A stretch of DNA of 19,149 nt from an uncultured Comamonadaceae bacterium (GTDB lineage: Bacteria > Pseudomonadota > Gammaproteobacteria > Burkholderiales > Burkholderiaceae). Each line of letters opens with the position of its first letter. Position 1 is the first letter of the stretch. Under the pieces are notes generated by a model. That model was given only the letters and a program-made list of their open reading frames with translations. It did not search any database and was not told where the DNA came from. The stretch covers positions 1 to 19,149 of the forward strand of contig CAMLQP010000026.1 of assembly GCA_946482115.1 (NCBI GenBank). The letters run 5' to 3'. This document shows positions 9,201-17,658 of the stretch, piece after piece. Made by a program: the position numbers and the translations under genes.

Positions 9201-12200
9201 CAGGCCCCGGGTCGCGACCCAGTGATCCACATAGCCCTTGTAACGTCGGGTCGCATCGTCTTCCCGGGCCAGCTCGGCATAGGCATAGACCTCGACCGCC
9301 CTTTTGTCGTGCCGCTCCAGCAAAGGCTCCAGAAAGCGGCAGCAGGCGTGATTGCGGAAGTCGGGCGAGACATAACCGATCTTCAAACGACGGCCATCCA
9401 GGGGCGCATTGGCGTGCGCCTGCCAGACCGCCCGGCAGGGCAGGCCAAATCGGCGGTCGTACTCCCGATAGGCCGCGTAGATGGCGGGTGCCTCGAGGTC
9501 CGGGTGGTAGTTGAGCGTGAACAGCATGTTGCTGTAGATGTCCTCATGCCCAGGGTCCAGGCGCAGCGCCTGCTCGAAGTGGGCCACGGAGGCCTCCAGC
9601 CGCCCCTGTTTCTGGTAGGTGATGGCCAGGTTGTTGTACGCCTCGACATAGTCGGGCTTGAGCTTCAGGGCTCGCAGCAGGACCTGCTCGGCCTCCTCGA
9701 AATGCCCCTGGTCCTGCAGCACGTGGCCCAGGTTGCATTGCGCCTCGGCGTCCTGGGGCAACAGTTCGGCCGCTCGGCGCTTGACCGCCAGCACCTCTTC
9801 CGACCGGCCCCGGGACTGCAACATGACGCCCAAGGCCTTCCAGGCGAAACCCAGACGGGGAAACCGCCGGACCAGGTCACGTGCCCGCTGCTCGCCCTCC
9901 TCGAAACGCCGTTCGCGGAACAGTCGCACGAGTTGGTCGAGTTCGGCCTGCGTGGGCCCCGAAGCGCGTGCCGCGGCACCCGCCCGTTTGCGGGCAGTGG
10001 GGCGCGACTGCGGCGCCGGCATGGCGTCAGGCGCGGGGTTCGCAGCGGCCCACTGCCCGAACATCTCCCGGTACGCCGCCTCCACCCCGCGCGCGAACCC
10101 CACCTCGTCCATCAGCGCGCTCACCTGCATCTGCGGCCTGAGCATCGCCCGCTGCAGCGCCAGCCCTGTCACGTCCGACGCCAGCGCCACCACCTTCTCG
10201 ATGTACTCCTCCTCCGTGCGCGCGATCCACTCCGGCTTGCCCAGCCCCTGCAGGATCGCGCTGCCTATGCGCCCCACGCTCGGGCGCTGCGCCAGCGTCA
10301 CGAACGGTATCCCCATGTACAGCGTCTCGAACAGCGTCGTCCCCGAGTTGTGCGGGAAACAGTCCAGCCCGATGTCGATGTTGCGCAGCACGTCCCACGG
10401 CGGGCTGTGGAACCCCACGTGCAGCCGCCGCGCATCGATCCCCTGCGCCTCGAAGCGCCTCACCAGCCCCGCCGCCAGCCCCTCGTCCTGGAACGACCGG
10501 CTATCCACCACCAGATGCGCATCCGGCAGCCGCTTCAGTATCTGTGCCCACACCCTCACCGTGCGGTGGTTCAGCCTCACCCCGCGCGTCAGCGTCCCCA
10601 GCGTCACGTGCCCCCGGCTGAGTGCCGGCAGCGCGTTCACCTCGCCCATCCCCGCCGCCGGCCGGTACGCCGCGTACGGCATCCCCGGCAGCCGCCACGG
10701 CCGCTCCGAGAACAGGTGCTCCGAGCCCGCCGGCGCGCTCGCCTCGTCCGTCAGGTACCAGTCGATCGCCTTGAGCCCCGTCGTGTACCCGAACCCCATC
10801 CACGATATCGACACCGGTGCCGGCTTGCGCGCGAACACCCCCAGCCGGTTGCCCTTGGTGTGGCCCGCCAGGTCCACCAGGATGTCTATGCCGTCCGCCC
10901 GAATCCGCTCGGCCAGCGCGTCGTCGCTCAGCTCCCGCGTCTCCACCCAGTGGTCCGCATACCCCCGGTAGCGCGCCGTCGCCGCGTCCGCCGCCTCGCG
11001 CAGCTCCGCGTACGCGTAGATCTCCACCGCCGAACGGTCGTGGTTCGCCAGCAGCGGCTCCAGGAAGAACGTGCATGCGTGCCCACGGAAGTCCGGCGAC
11101 ACGTACCCCACCTTCAGCCGCCGCCCAGCCTCCCGCGCATTCCCGTGCGCGCGCCATTTCCCCCGCTGCGGCACCCCAAACCGCTCCTCGTACCTCTCGT
11201 AGTACCCGTAGATCGCCTCCGCGCTCAGATCCGGGTGGTAGTTCAGCAGAAACAGCAGGTTGTCGTAGAAATGCCCGGAGTCCAGCCCCAGATCCAGCGC
11301 ACGGATGTAGCAGTCGATGGCCTCGACCAGTTCGCCCCCATGCTGCAGGGCGTTGCCCAAGTTGTGGTGAGCCAATGCGTAGCCCGGCCGGATGGCCAAT
11401 GCCGTGCGGTAACAGGCGGCGGCATCGGCCAGACGACCCTGCTCCTGAAGCACCAGCCCCAGGTTGTTGGCGGCTTCCGGGTAATCGGGGAAACGCGCCA
11501 AGGCTTCACGGAAACAGGCTTCAGCCTCTGCAAGGCGATGTTCATCGTGATGCCGGTTGCCGAGGTTGTAGAGCAGTTCGGCCTGCTCATCGGGCAGCGG
11601 CGCCGGCATGGCGTCAGGCGCGGGGTTCGCAGCGGCCCACTGCCCGAACATCTCCCGGTACGCCGCCTCCACCCCGCGCGCGAACCCCACCTCGTCCATC
11701 AGCGCGCTCACCTGCATCTGCGGCCTGAGCATCGCCCGCTGCAGCGCCAGCCCTGTCACGTCCGACGCCAGCGCCACCACCTTCTCGATGTACTCCTCCT
11801 CCGTGCGCGCGATCCACTCCGGCTTGCCCAGCCCCTGCAGGATCGCGCTGCCTATGCGCCCCACGCTCGGGCGCTGCGCCAGCGTCACGAACGGTATCCC
11901 CATGTACAGCGTCTCGAACAGCGTCGTCCCCGAGTTGTGCGGGAAACAGTCCAGCCCGATGTCGATGTTGCGCAGCACGTCCCACGGCGGGCTGTGGAAC
12001 CCCACGTGCAGCCGCCGCGCATCGATCCCCTGCGCCTCGAAGCGCCTCACCAGCCCCGCCGCCAGCCCCTCGTCCTGGAACGACCGGCTATCCACCACCA
12101 GATGCGCATCCGGCAGCCGCTTCAGTATCTGTGCCCACACCCTCACCGTGCGGTGGTTCAGCCTCACCCCGCGCGTCAGCGTCCCCAGCGTCACGTGCCC

Positions 12201-13817
12201 CCGGCTGAGTGCCGGCAGCGCGTTCACCTCGCCCATCCCCGCCGCCGGCCGGTACGCCGCGTACGGCATCCCCGGCAGCCGCCACGGCCGCTCCGAGAAC
12301 AGGTGCTCCGAGCCCGCCGGCGCGCTCGCCTCGTCCGTCAGGTACCAGTCGATCGCCTTGAGCCCCGTCGTGTACCCGAACCCCATCCACGATATCGACA
12401 CCGGTGCCGGCTTGCGCGCGAACACCCCCAGCCGGTTGCCCTTGGTGTGGCCCGCCAGGTCCACCAGGATGTCTATGCCGTCCGCCCGAATCCGCTCGGC
12501 CAGCGCGTCGTCGCTCAGCTCCCGCGTCTCCACCCAGTGGTCCGCATACCCCCGGTAGCGCGCCGTCGCCGCGTCCGCCGCCTCGCGCAGCTCCGCGTAC
12601 GCGTAGATCTCCACCGCCGAACGGTCGTGGTTCGCCAGCAGCGGCTCCAGGAAGAACGTGCATGCGTGCCCACGGAAGTCCGGCGACACGTACCCCACCT
12701 TCAGCCGCCGCCCAGCCTCCCGCGCATTCCCGTGCGCGCGCCATTTCCCCCGCTGCGGCACCCCAAACCGCTCCTCGTACCTCTCGTAGTACCCGTAGAT
12801 CGCCTCCGCGCTCAGATCCGGGTGGTAGTTCAGCAGAAACAGCAGGTTGTCGTAGGCGATCTGGTAATCCGGCTTGGCGTCGACGGCGCGCTGCAGCACC
12901 TCGATCGCCGCCTCGACCTCGCCCTGCGCGGTGTGGATGCCACTGAGGTTGTTGAGTGCCTCGGCAAAGCGGGGCTGCAGCTCGACCGCGCGCACGAAGC
13001 TGCGGTGCGCATCGGACACGCGGCCGGCGGTGTTCAGCGCCAGGCCCAGGTTGTTGTGGGCTTCGGCGTAGTCGGGCCGGATCGCCACGGCGGTCTGCAG
13101 CAGTTCGATGGCCTGGTGGGTCTGTCCCAGCTCGAAATACGCACGGCCGAGGTTGCCATGCGCCTCGGCGTCGTGCGGCCGCAGGGCCACGGCACGCGCC
13201 TTGGCCTCCAGGGCCTCCTGCTTGCGCCCCAGAGACTGCAGCGAGGCCCCGAGCGCCTTCCAGAGGAAGCCCGACGCCGGGTAACGTTCCAGCAGGGTGC
13301 GGGCGCGCGCCTCGGCCGCGTGGAAGTCGCGCCTGCCGAACAGGGCCGCCAGCTCGTGCTGCTCGGCCTCGGGAACGTCGCCAGATACCACTTCGGCGAC
13401 GGGCTCGTTTGCACTGGCGCGCTCGCGCAGCGCGTTCCCCAGCGCGCGCGGCAGGCCGCTGGCCTCCGCCACCGGGATGAGCTGCAGCACCAGCGCCGGC
13501 TGCTCCGTGCGCAGCAGGGCATCCAGGTAGCTGAACCAGAACTGCGGGTTGTCCGGCTTGCCGCTCAGCGCCGTCTCCAGATGCGGCAACCCTTCGTCGG
13601 GGCGCAGCATCTGTATGGTCAGCAGTACGCCGAGGTTATGGTGGGCGTCGGCGTTCCCGGGCGACAGCGCCAGGATGTCTTCGTACAGCGCCCGTGCCCG
13701 GTCGTACTCGCAGCCCTGGTGCAGGGCAATGGCCTCGCGCAGCAAGGCGCCGATGGCCGGCCCCTGTTCCTCCAGGGCGGTCTCGGGCGTGTTCACGGGT
13801 GCGGGGATGTCGGGCAT
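6225..13817 (-). CDS. Giant TPR protein with four GT41 (O-GlcNAc transferase/SPINDLY-like) catalytic domains
   Basis: 2530 residues in one uninterrupted frame. Domains in order: about seven TPR units (residues ~20-324, with a TPR-free linker near 110-135), catalytic domain A (325-740), three TPRs (~745-853), catalytic domain B (854-1269), four TPRs (~1290-1430), catalytic domain C (1431-~1835), eight TPRs (~1840-2122) and catalytic domain D (2123-2530). Each catalytic domain keeps the GYVSPDF segment with a His matching the His498 region of human OGT (384, 913, 1490, 2182), the [19 protein letters not shown] segment and [13 protein letters not shown]. Known GT41 enzymes move a sugar from a nucleotide donor to Ser/Thr in the cytoplasm, usually with one TPR array and one catalytic domain. 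Lying between fliC and fliT and coupled to rfbF, it is the likely flagellin O-glycosyltransferase (inference). The start at 13817 is chosen over ATG 13892, which would add 25 unnatural-looking Cys-rich residues; neither has a clear ribosome site. Confidence 0.93.
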   Translation of the reverse strand: MPDIPAPVNTPETALEEQGPAIGALLREAIALHQGCEYDRARALYEDILALSPGNADAHHNLGVLLTIQMLRPDEGLPHLETALSGKPDNPQFWFSYLDALLRTEQPALVLQLIPVAEASGLPRALGNALRERASANEPVAEVVSGDVPEAEQHELAALFGRRDFHAAEARARTLLERYPASGFLWKALGASLQSLGRKQEALEAKARAVALRPHDAEAHGNLGRAYFELGQTHQAIELLQTAVAIRPDYAEAHNNLGLALNTAGRVSDAHRSFVRAVELQPRFAEALNNLSGIHTAQGEVEAAIEVLQRAVDAKPDYQIAYDNLLFLLNYHPDLSAEAIYGYYERYEERFGVPQRGKWRAHGNAREAGRRLKVGYVSPDFRGHACTFFLEPLLANHDRSAVEIYAYAELREAADAATARYRGYADHWVETRELSDDALAERIRADGIDILVDLAGHTKGNRLGVFARKPAPVSISWMGFGYTTGLKAIDWYLTDEASAPAGSEHLFSERPWRLPGMPYAAYRPAAGMGEVNALPALSRGHVTLGTLTRGVRLNHRTVRVWAQILKRLPDAHLVVDSRSFQDEGLAAGLVRRFEAQGIDARRLHVGFHSPPWDVLRNIDIGLDCFPHNSGTTLFETLYMGIPFVTLAQRPSVGRIGSAILQGLGKPEWIARTEEEYIEKVVALASDVTGLALQRAMLRPQMQVSALMDEVGFARGVEAAYREMFGQWAAANPAPDAMPAPLPDEQAELLYNLGNRHHDEHRLAEAEACFREALARFPDYPEAANNLGLVLQEQGRLADAAACYRTALAIRPGYALAHHNLGNALQHGGELVEAIDCYIRALDLGLDSGHFYDNLLFLLNYHPDLSAEAIYGYYERYEERFGVPQRGKWRAHGNAREAGRRLKVGYVSPDFRGHACTFFLEPLLANHDRSAVEIYAYAELREAADAATARYRGYADHWVETRELSDDALAERIRADGIDILVDLAGHTKGNRLGVFARKPAPVSISWMGFGYTTGLKAIDWYLTDEASAPAGSEHLFSERPWRLPGMPYAAYRPAAGMGEVNALPALSRGHVTLGTLTRGVRLNHRTVRVWAQILKRLPDAHLVVDSRSFQDEGLAAGLVRRFEAQGIDARRLHVGFHSPPWDVLRNIDIGLDCFPHNSGTTLFETLYMGIPFVTLAQRPSVGRIGSAILQGLGKPEWIARTEEEYIEKVVALASDVTGLALQRAMLRPQMQVSALMDEVGFARGVEAAYREMFGQWAAANPAPDAMPAPQSRPTARKRAGAAARASGPTQAELDQLVRLFRERRFEEGEQRARDLVRRFPRLGFAWKALGVMLQSRGRSEEVLAVKRRAAELLPQDAEAQCNLGHVLQDQGHFEEAEQVLLRALKLKPDYVEAYNNLAITYQKQGRLEASVAHFEQALRLDPGHEDIYSNMLFTLNYHPDLEAPAIYAAYREYDRRFGLPCRAVWQAHANAPLDGRRLKIGYVSPDFRNHACCRFLEPLLERHDKRAVEVYAYAELAREDDATRRYKGYVDHWVATRGLSDDALAARIRSDGIDVLVDVAGHTVGNRLGVFARKPAPVSVSWLGFGYTSGLTAIDHFLTDEASAPPGSEPLFAENLWRLPVGWAYRPAPGMGEVGGLPAHRNGHITLGTLTRSVRINHHTVAVWSDILRRLPHARLVIDSASFVDEAAQRALRQRFEAHGIAGQRLVIGYHSPPWDVLREIDIGLDCFPHNSGTTLFESLYMGVPYVTLAGRPSVGRLGSSILTGLGHPEWIADSHEAYADRVVALASDLDGLAQLRRTLRQRMLASALMDESGFARQVENAFRQMFTHWSQGDPHPLRQRAHQARLAYEAGNTHHEQGRTEQALAEYQRAIDLFPEFNEAHSNLALVLHETGQLEAAEAAYRQVVVLDPASATSHYNLGANLKAQGRLSEAEACFRQAVALWPDFPQAVRHLDIVLQEMGRWTESETHWRQQLQARPEDVSSYVQLSGVLRQQNRNEEALGCLQQALRIEPGRLAVELLTGTLLKDMGRLDAAERQARKTVEQHPDDAPAWSLLGDVLSARQQLVEAEAAYRKALALTPDLASVHGNLGIVLQNQGRLLEAEMSMRRALEINPQDVAAHGNLLFVLNYHPDKTGDEVFAEYRAYDQKFLAGFRREWREHTNLRDPARRLKVGYVSPDFRNHSCANFLEPLLEHHDKSAVEVYAYAELWREDAATARYKRYVDHWIPTRGMSDAVLAERIRADGIDILVDLAGHTGGNRLGVFARKPAPVSLSWMGYGYTTGLSAIDYFLTDEASAPPGSERFFSEQPWRLPVGWAYRPAGRDQMGEVGASPAARNGYVTFGTLTRAIRVNHRTVRVWAELLRRVKDARLVIDSRSYLDAQTQEELAQRFVDLGVERERLLIGCHSPPWDVLRGIDIGLDCFPHNSGTTLFETLYMGIPFVSLADRPSVGCLGSSILQGLGRPEWIARSEAEYIDKAAALAADHQALSALRAGLRQAMQASILMDEAGFAREVEQAYRQMFKRWCERDKA
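10010..11268. repeat. 1259-bp direct repeat, copy 1 (encodes catalytic domain B)
   Basis: Identical by eye to 11597-12855, at a constant offset of 1587 bases with no gaps. The identity stops abruptly at both ends: one base before GCGGCGCCGG at the low end, and after TGTCGTAG at the high end. The repeat covers exactly the catalytic domain, from the Asp-Asn-Leu-Leu-Phe entry to Met-Pro-Ala-Pro at the end, and none of the TPRs. The coding strand uses AGG and ATA codons that are avoided in the matching positions of domains C and D. Confidence 0.96.
11597..12855. repeat. 1259-bp direct repeat, copy 2 (encodes catalytic domain A)
   Basis: Partner of 10010-11268 in the same orientation. The two copies are separated by 328 bases (11269-11596) that encode a three-unit TPR segment. 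The offset of 1587 bases equals 529 codons, so the copies are in the same frame. Confidence 0.96.
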
Positions 13818-13984
13818 CGGGTGACAGGGGGGGCAAAGAGACTCCCTGGAGGATAGGTGGTCTGCGGGCCGCTGAGCGCAGGATGTGCACATCCAATCCG
13901 GGCCATTTTGCCCAATTGCCCCTTTCGGGGAAACTGCGCGGCAAATGCGTGGCTAATCGCCGCTTCAAACCACGCGATCGGACA

Positions 13985-14011
13985 TCAAGTTGAACCAACA
14001 CCGGCCGATAA
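13985..14011 (+). promoter_or_regulatory. Sigma-28 (FliA) promoter for fliT
   Basis: TCAAGTTG, 11 bases, then GCCGATAA. This matches the FliA consensus (TAAAGTTT-N11-GCCGATAA) perfectly in the -10 box and at five of eight positions in the -35 box, with exact spacing. It lies 47 bases before the fliT ATG. The promoter covers the alternative TTG start at 13990, so translation must begin downstream. The rest of the 241-base gap back to the giant gene must also hold the operon promoter on the minus strand, but I see no convincing box there. It contains a small CCCC-TTTC-GGGG hairpin (about 13919-13930) and a GCGTGG/CCACGC inverted repeat (13947-13975) of unknown meaning. Confidence 0.82.
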
Positions 14012-14058
14012 CAGTCTCAAGCCGCAAGGCACCACGCACTGACAGCGACGCCAACACC

Positions 14059-14355
14059 ATGACCCTGCTCGACTATTACAAAGCGATCGAAAGCACCAGC
14101 ACCCAGATGCTGGCCGCCGCCCAGGTGGAAGACTGGGACGAGGTGGTGCGGCTTGAAGGCGCCTGCGCGGTGCTGATCGAGCAGCTTCGCCACGAAGCCC
14201 GCCAGCAGGTGCTGCCGGCCGAGCAGCGGATCGAGAAGAACCGCATCATGCTGACCATACTGCGCCACGACGCCCAGATCCGCAACCTGGCCGAGCCCTG
14301 GCTCAACGACCTCGACGACCTGCTGACCCGCCAGCACCCTCCACTCCTGCACTGA
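14059..14355 (+). CDS. fliT: Flagellar export chaperone FliT
   Basis: 98 residues, a small helical protein. In the known family FliT is the export chaperone of the filament cap FliD and, in enterobacteria, also binds FlhDC. Recognisable features are the N-terminal LLDYYKAIESTSTQML, the Asp-Trp-Asp-Glu turn with ArgLeuGluGlyAlaCys, and the C-terminal KNRIMLTILRHDAQIRNL followed by EPWLNDL. The ATG at 14059 is preferred over the in-frame TTG at 13990 because that TTG lies inside the sigma-28 promoter. The ribosome site is weak. fliD and fliS, its usual neighbours, are not in this window. A terminator follows 25 bases after the stop. Confidence 0.87.
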   Translation: MTLLDYYKAIESTSTQMLAAAQVEDWDEVVRLEGACAVLIEQLRHEARQQVLPAEQRIEKNRIMLTILRHDAQIRNLAEPWLNDLDDLLTRQHPPLLH

Positions 14356-14380
14356 GCCGTCACACCCGGTCAAAAAACAA

Positions 14381-14407
14381 AAAAGCCGCTGCAAACAGCG
14401 GCTTTTT
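14381..14407. terminator. Bidirectional intrinsic terminator between fliT and fliE
   Basis: An 11-bp perfect stem, AAAAGCCGCTG (14381-14391) with CAGCGGCTTTT (14396-14406), closes a CAAA loop, with A-rich sequence before and a T-run after. It serves convergent fliT (plus) and fliE (minus). Confidence 0.93.
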
Positions 14408-14432
14408 CCATGGAATCTGCGCGAAAACCGGG

Positions 14433-14771
14433 TCACACCTGCATGTTCATCACATCCGTATACGCCTGCATCATGCGGTTGCGCACATGCAGCGCGGTCT
14501 GGAAGCCGATCTGGGCCTTCTGCATGGCCAGCATGGTTTCCTCGATGCTGACCGTGGGAGTGCCGAGCTGAACCTCGTTCTGCAGCCGCGAAGCCTCGTT
14601 CTGGGAACGGCTGACGGATTGCAGCGCGTTCTTGAACGCATCGGAAAAACCTTCCACGCCCATGGCGCCCTGGGCTGCCTTGGCCTGCTGCTCGGCCTGC
14701 GCCTGGCGCAGGCGCTGGGCGGCCAGGTTGCCCAGCATCTGGGGAGTCAGGGGCGTGATGCGCGTGTCCAT
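14433..14771 (-). CDS. fliE: Flagellar hook-basal body protein FliE
   Basis: 112 residues, typical length. FliE joins the MS ring to the rod and is the first exported rod component. The C-terminal half is diagnostic: SIEETMLAMQKAQIGFQTAL followed by HVRNRMMQAYTDVMNMQV. The ATG at 14771 is chosen for GAGGA six bases upstream; an in-frame ATG at 14801 lacks such a site. It is transcribed away from fliF, so the 169 bases at 14772-14940 must hold both promoters. I see no convincing sigma-28 or sigma-54 boxes there. Confidence 0.94.
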   Translation of the reverse strand: MDTRITPLTPQMLGNLAAQRLRQAQAEQQAKAAQGAMGVEGFSDAFKNALQSVSRSQNEASRLQNEVQLGTPTVSIEETMLAMQKAQIGFQTALHVRNRMMQAYTDVMNMQV

Positions 14772-14940
14772 GGGGCGTCCTCGAGAAAAGCTGGAGGCCA
14801 TGGTACGGCCGGGGGGCTGCCAACTTAAGCGCGAAGAGGCCGCCCTTCCCCGCCCTTTTCGGGCTTTAGGTGGCCCGGCGGCACTTTGATAATCGTCTGA
14901 ACCGTGGGCTTGCCCCGCTTTTTGGTTCATCATTGCCGCC

Positions 14941-16644
14941 ATGAACACCGCCGTCGCCGAAGTTGAACTGCGCCCAGCACCAGCCCCCGGGAACGCCCTG
15001 GTCCAAGGCTTCGTGCAACTTGAGCGCCGCCGCCAGTTCGGGCTGATCGCGGGCGCGCTGGCGCTGCTGGCCGTTCTGGCCGCCGTGTTCTTCATGAGCC
15101 GCCAGGCGGACTGGCGGGTGCTGTACGCCAACCTGTCCGAAAAGGACGGCGGCGCCATCATCGCGCAGCTGACGCAGATGAACGTTCCCTACAAGCACGC
15201 GGAGGGCGGCCAGGCCATCCTGGTGCCGGCCGACCGCGTGCACGACACCCGGCTGCGTCTGGCGTCGCAAGGGCTGCCCAAAGGTTCGGTGGGCGGCTTC
15301 GAGGCCATGGAGACCGGCCGCCTGGGCATGACCCAGTTCCAGGAGCGGCTGAGCTTCCAGCGCGGCCTGGAAGGCGAGCTGACCCGCTCCATCAAGTCGC
15401 TTTCCTCGGTGGAGGATGCGCGCGTGCACCTCGCGCTGCCCAACCAGAACGGCTTTTTCCGCGAGCAGCAGAAACCCTCGGCCAGCGTGCTGCTGACCCT
15501 GCGCGCCGGCCGCACGCTGGACCGCGCCCAGATCGCCGGCATCGTGCACCTGGTGGCCAGCAGCGTGCCCGAGATGAATCCCAAGGCGGTGAGCGTGGTG
15601 GACGAGAACGGCGCCCTGCTGTCCACCCCGCCCGATGGCCAGGCCGGCGGTGTGGACACGCAGCAGCTGCAGTACGTGCAGCAGATCGAGCAGCTCTACA
15701 TGCGCCGCATCATGGATCTGCTGGAGCCGGTGGTGGGCCGGGAGAACGTCCGGGCCCAGGTGACCGCCGACGTGGACTTCTCGCAGACCGAGCAGACCTC
15801 TGAACAGCACCGCCCCAACCAGGGTACCGAACCCGCCGCCGTGCGCAGCCTGCAGACCATAGAAAGCGGCAGCGCGGCCAGCCGCAACCCGGCGGGCGTG
15901 CCAGGCGCGGTGTCCAACCAGCCGCCGCAGCCGGCCACCGCCCCCATCAACGGACAGGCCGCGCCCGTGGGCGTCCAGGGCGGTCAGAACGTGGGCGGTG
16001 ACGGCAGCGTGCGCCGCGAGGCGGTCACCAACTACGAGGTCGACCGCACCGTGCGAGTGACGCGCGGGGCCGTCGGCACCGTGCGCCGGCTCAGCGCCGC
16101 GGTGGTGGTGAACCACCGCAGCGTGACCGACCCGCGCGGCCAGTCCACGCAGCAGGCGCTGCCCCCCGAGGAACTCGAGAAGATGACCGCGCTGGTGCGC
16201 GAGGCCATCGGCTTCAGCCAGGACCGCGGTGACTCGGTCAACATCATGAATTCGCCCTTCACCCGTGCCGACGCCACCCGCCCGGACGTGCCGTGGTGGC
16301 AGCAGGGCGACAACCGCGAGCTGGCGCAAAGCCTGGTCTGGCCGGTGGGCATGCTGCTGCTGGGCCTGATCATCTTCTTCGGCATGGTGCGCCCGGCGCT
16401 CAAGCTGATGAAGAACCCGGCGCCACCCAGGCTGACAGCCGAAGCGGTGCAGCCGTTCAACGCCCTGGTGAACGACAACCCCGAGCGCCCCAACCTGCTA
16501 CCCAAGCCCGCGAACGAGGAAAAGACCGCAGAGGCCTTGCGGCTCGAGGACGCCCGCCGCCTGGCCCGCGAAAACCCGGGCGCGGTGGCCAACATCGTCA
16601 AGACCTGGATCAGCGGCGAGAACCCCACCGGGGCCAACGCCTGA
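14941..16644 (+). CDS. fliF: Flagellar MS-ring protein FliF
   Basis: 567 residues. Forms the MS ring in the inner membrane, the base of the flagellar motor and export gate. Two membrane segments are visible (about 34-52 and 464-483) and bracket the large periplasmic part. That part holds the ring-building motifs (WRVLYANLSEKDGGAI, LASQGLPKG, TRSIKSLSSVEDARVHLALP) and a Gly/Pro/Gln-rich loop around 305-360. The cytoplasmic tail ends with ENPGAVANIVKTWI (544-557), the FliG-binding helix. The ATG at 14941 has no strong ribosome site, but the N-terminus looks normal. It heads the fliFGHI run; fliG begins 15 bases after the stop. Confidence 0.97.
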   Translation: MNTAVAEVELRPAPAPGNALVQGFVQLERRRQFGLIAGALALLAVLAAVFFMSRQADWRVLYANLSEKDGGAIIAQLTQMNVPYKHAEGGQAILVPADRVHDTRLRLASQGLPKGSVGGFEAMETGRLGMTQFQERLSFQRGLEGELTRSIKSLSSVEDARVHLALPNQNGFFREQQKPSASVLLTLRAGRTLDRAQIAGIVHLVASSVPEMNPKAVSVVDENGALLSTPPDGQAGGVDTQQLQYVQQIEQLYMRRIMDLLEPVVGRENVRAQVTADVDFSQTEQTSEQHRPNQGTEPAAVRSLQTIESGSAASRNPAGVPGAVSNQPPQPATAPINGQAAPVGVQGGQNVGGDGSVRREAVTNYEVDRTVRVTRGAVGTVRRLSAAVVVNHRSVTDPRGQSTQQALPPEELEKMTALVREAIGFSQDRGDSVNIMNSPFTRADATRPDVPWWQQGDNRELAQSLVWPVGMLLLGLIIFFGMVRPALKLMKNPAPPRLTAEAVQPFNALVNDNPERPNLLPKPANEEKTAEALRLEDARRLARENPGAVANIVKTWISGENPTGANA

Positions 16645-16659
16645 CGCAACGAGACCCAC

Positions 16660-17658
16660 ATGGACCAGGACCAAGGCCTCCAGGACGCCGCCATCTTCCT
16701 CATGTCGCTGGGCGAGGAGGAAGCGGCCGAGGTGTTCAAGCACCTGTCGCCCAAGGAGGTGCAGCGGCTGGGCGAAACCATCGCCAAGATGCGCGTGGTC
16801 TCCAAGGACCGGGTCGACGACGTGGTGTTCAAGTTCACCAGCGAGGCCGCCTCGCAGAGCCTGCTGGTCTCCGACACCGACAACTACGTGCGCTCCGTGC
16901 TGAAGCTGGCGCTGGGCGAGGACAAGGCCTCGCTGCTGATCGACCGCATCCTGCAAGGTGGCGACGTCTCGGGCATCGAGAGCCTGAAATGGATGGACCC
17001 GGCATCGGTGGCCGAGCTGCTGCGAAACGAGCATCCGCAGATTCTGGCGGCCATCCTGGTTCACCTGGACTTCGAGCAGTCCGCTGGCGTGCTGCGCCAC
17101 TTCACCGAGCGCACGCGCAACGAGGTCATGCTGCGCATCGCCACGCTGGAGGGCATACAGCCCACCGCGCTCAAGGATCTGAACGAATCGCTCTACAAGG
17201 TGCTGGCCGGCGGCGACAAGATCCGCAAGAGCTCGCTGGGCGGCGTCAAGGCGGCGGCCGAGATCATCAACCTCATGGGCACCAGCCTGGAGGCCAGCGT
17301 GATCGACTCCATCCGCGAGAACGACGCCGATCTGGCCCAGAAGATCATGGACAAGATGTTCACCTTCGAGGACCTGCTCAAGCTGGACAACAAGGCCATC
17401 CAGATGATTCTCAAGGAGGTGTCCTCCGACACCCTGGTCATCGCGCTCAAGGGCAGCAGCGCCGAGCTGCGCGAGAAGATCCTCACCAACATGTCCAGCC
17501 GCGCGGCCGAAAGCCTGCGCGAAGACCTCGAAACCCGTGGCCCCGTGCGCCTCTCCGAGGTCGAAGCGCAGCAGAAGGACATCCTGAAGCTGGTGCGCCG
17601 CCTGGCCGACGAAGGCCAGATCGTGCTGGCTGGAGGCGGCGATGACAGCTTTGTCTGA
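16660..17658 (+). CDS. fliG: Flagellar motor switch protein FliG
   Basis: 332 residues, standard length. FliG sits on the FliF C-terminus and contacts the stator to generate torque. It carries the middle-domain EHPQ motif (124-127) and the C-terminal torque helix with the conserved charged pattern around KGSSAELREKILTNMSSRAA, EDLETRGPVRLSEVE and QQKDIL. The end of the gene overlaps the fliH start by 17 bases, which points to translational coupling. Confidence 0.97.
   Translation: MDQDQGLQDAAIFLMSLGEEEAAEVFKHLSPKEVQRLGETIAKMRVVSKDRVDDVVFKFTSEAASQSLLVSDTDNYVRSVLKLALGEDKASLLIDRILQGGDVSGIESLKWMDPASVAELLRNEHPQILAAILVHLDFEQSAGVLRHFTERTRNEVMLRIATLEGIQPTALKDLNESLYKVLAGGDKIRKSSLGGVKAAAEIINLMGTSLEASVIDSIRENDADLAQKIMDKMFTFEDLLKLDNKAIQMILKEVSSDTLVIALKGSSAELREKILTNMSSRAAESLREDLETRGPVRLSEVEAQQKDILKLVRRLADEGQIVLAGGGDDSFV

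Noticed and set aside
10010..12855. The identical repeats as an insertion sequence or transposon pair
   Set aside because: They encode a glycosyltransferase domain in frame, with no transposase, terminal inverted repeats or target duplications.
8628..13856. A 1742-codon open frame on the plus strand opposite the giant glycosyltransferase gene
   Set aside because: The product is low-complexity Arg/His/Pro/Val sequence with no domain. It is a mirror of a GC-rich, GC3-biased gene, and parts of it are duplicated only because the repeat is duplicated.
13954..13980. Possible second sigma-28 promoter for the operon (GGCGATTA on the minus strand)
   Set aside because: The sequence 11 bases upstream has no resemblance to the -35 box, and the -10 has two mismatches.
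14808..14825. Possible sigma-54 promoter for fliE on the minus strand (TGGCA with a GG-N10-GC core)
   Set aside because: The -12 half matches only the GC pair, and flagellar genes in Burkholderiales are usually under FlhDC rather than sigma-54.
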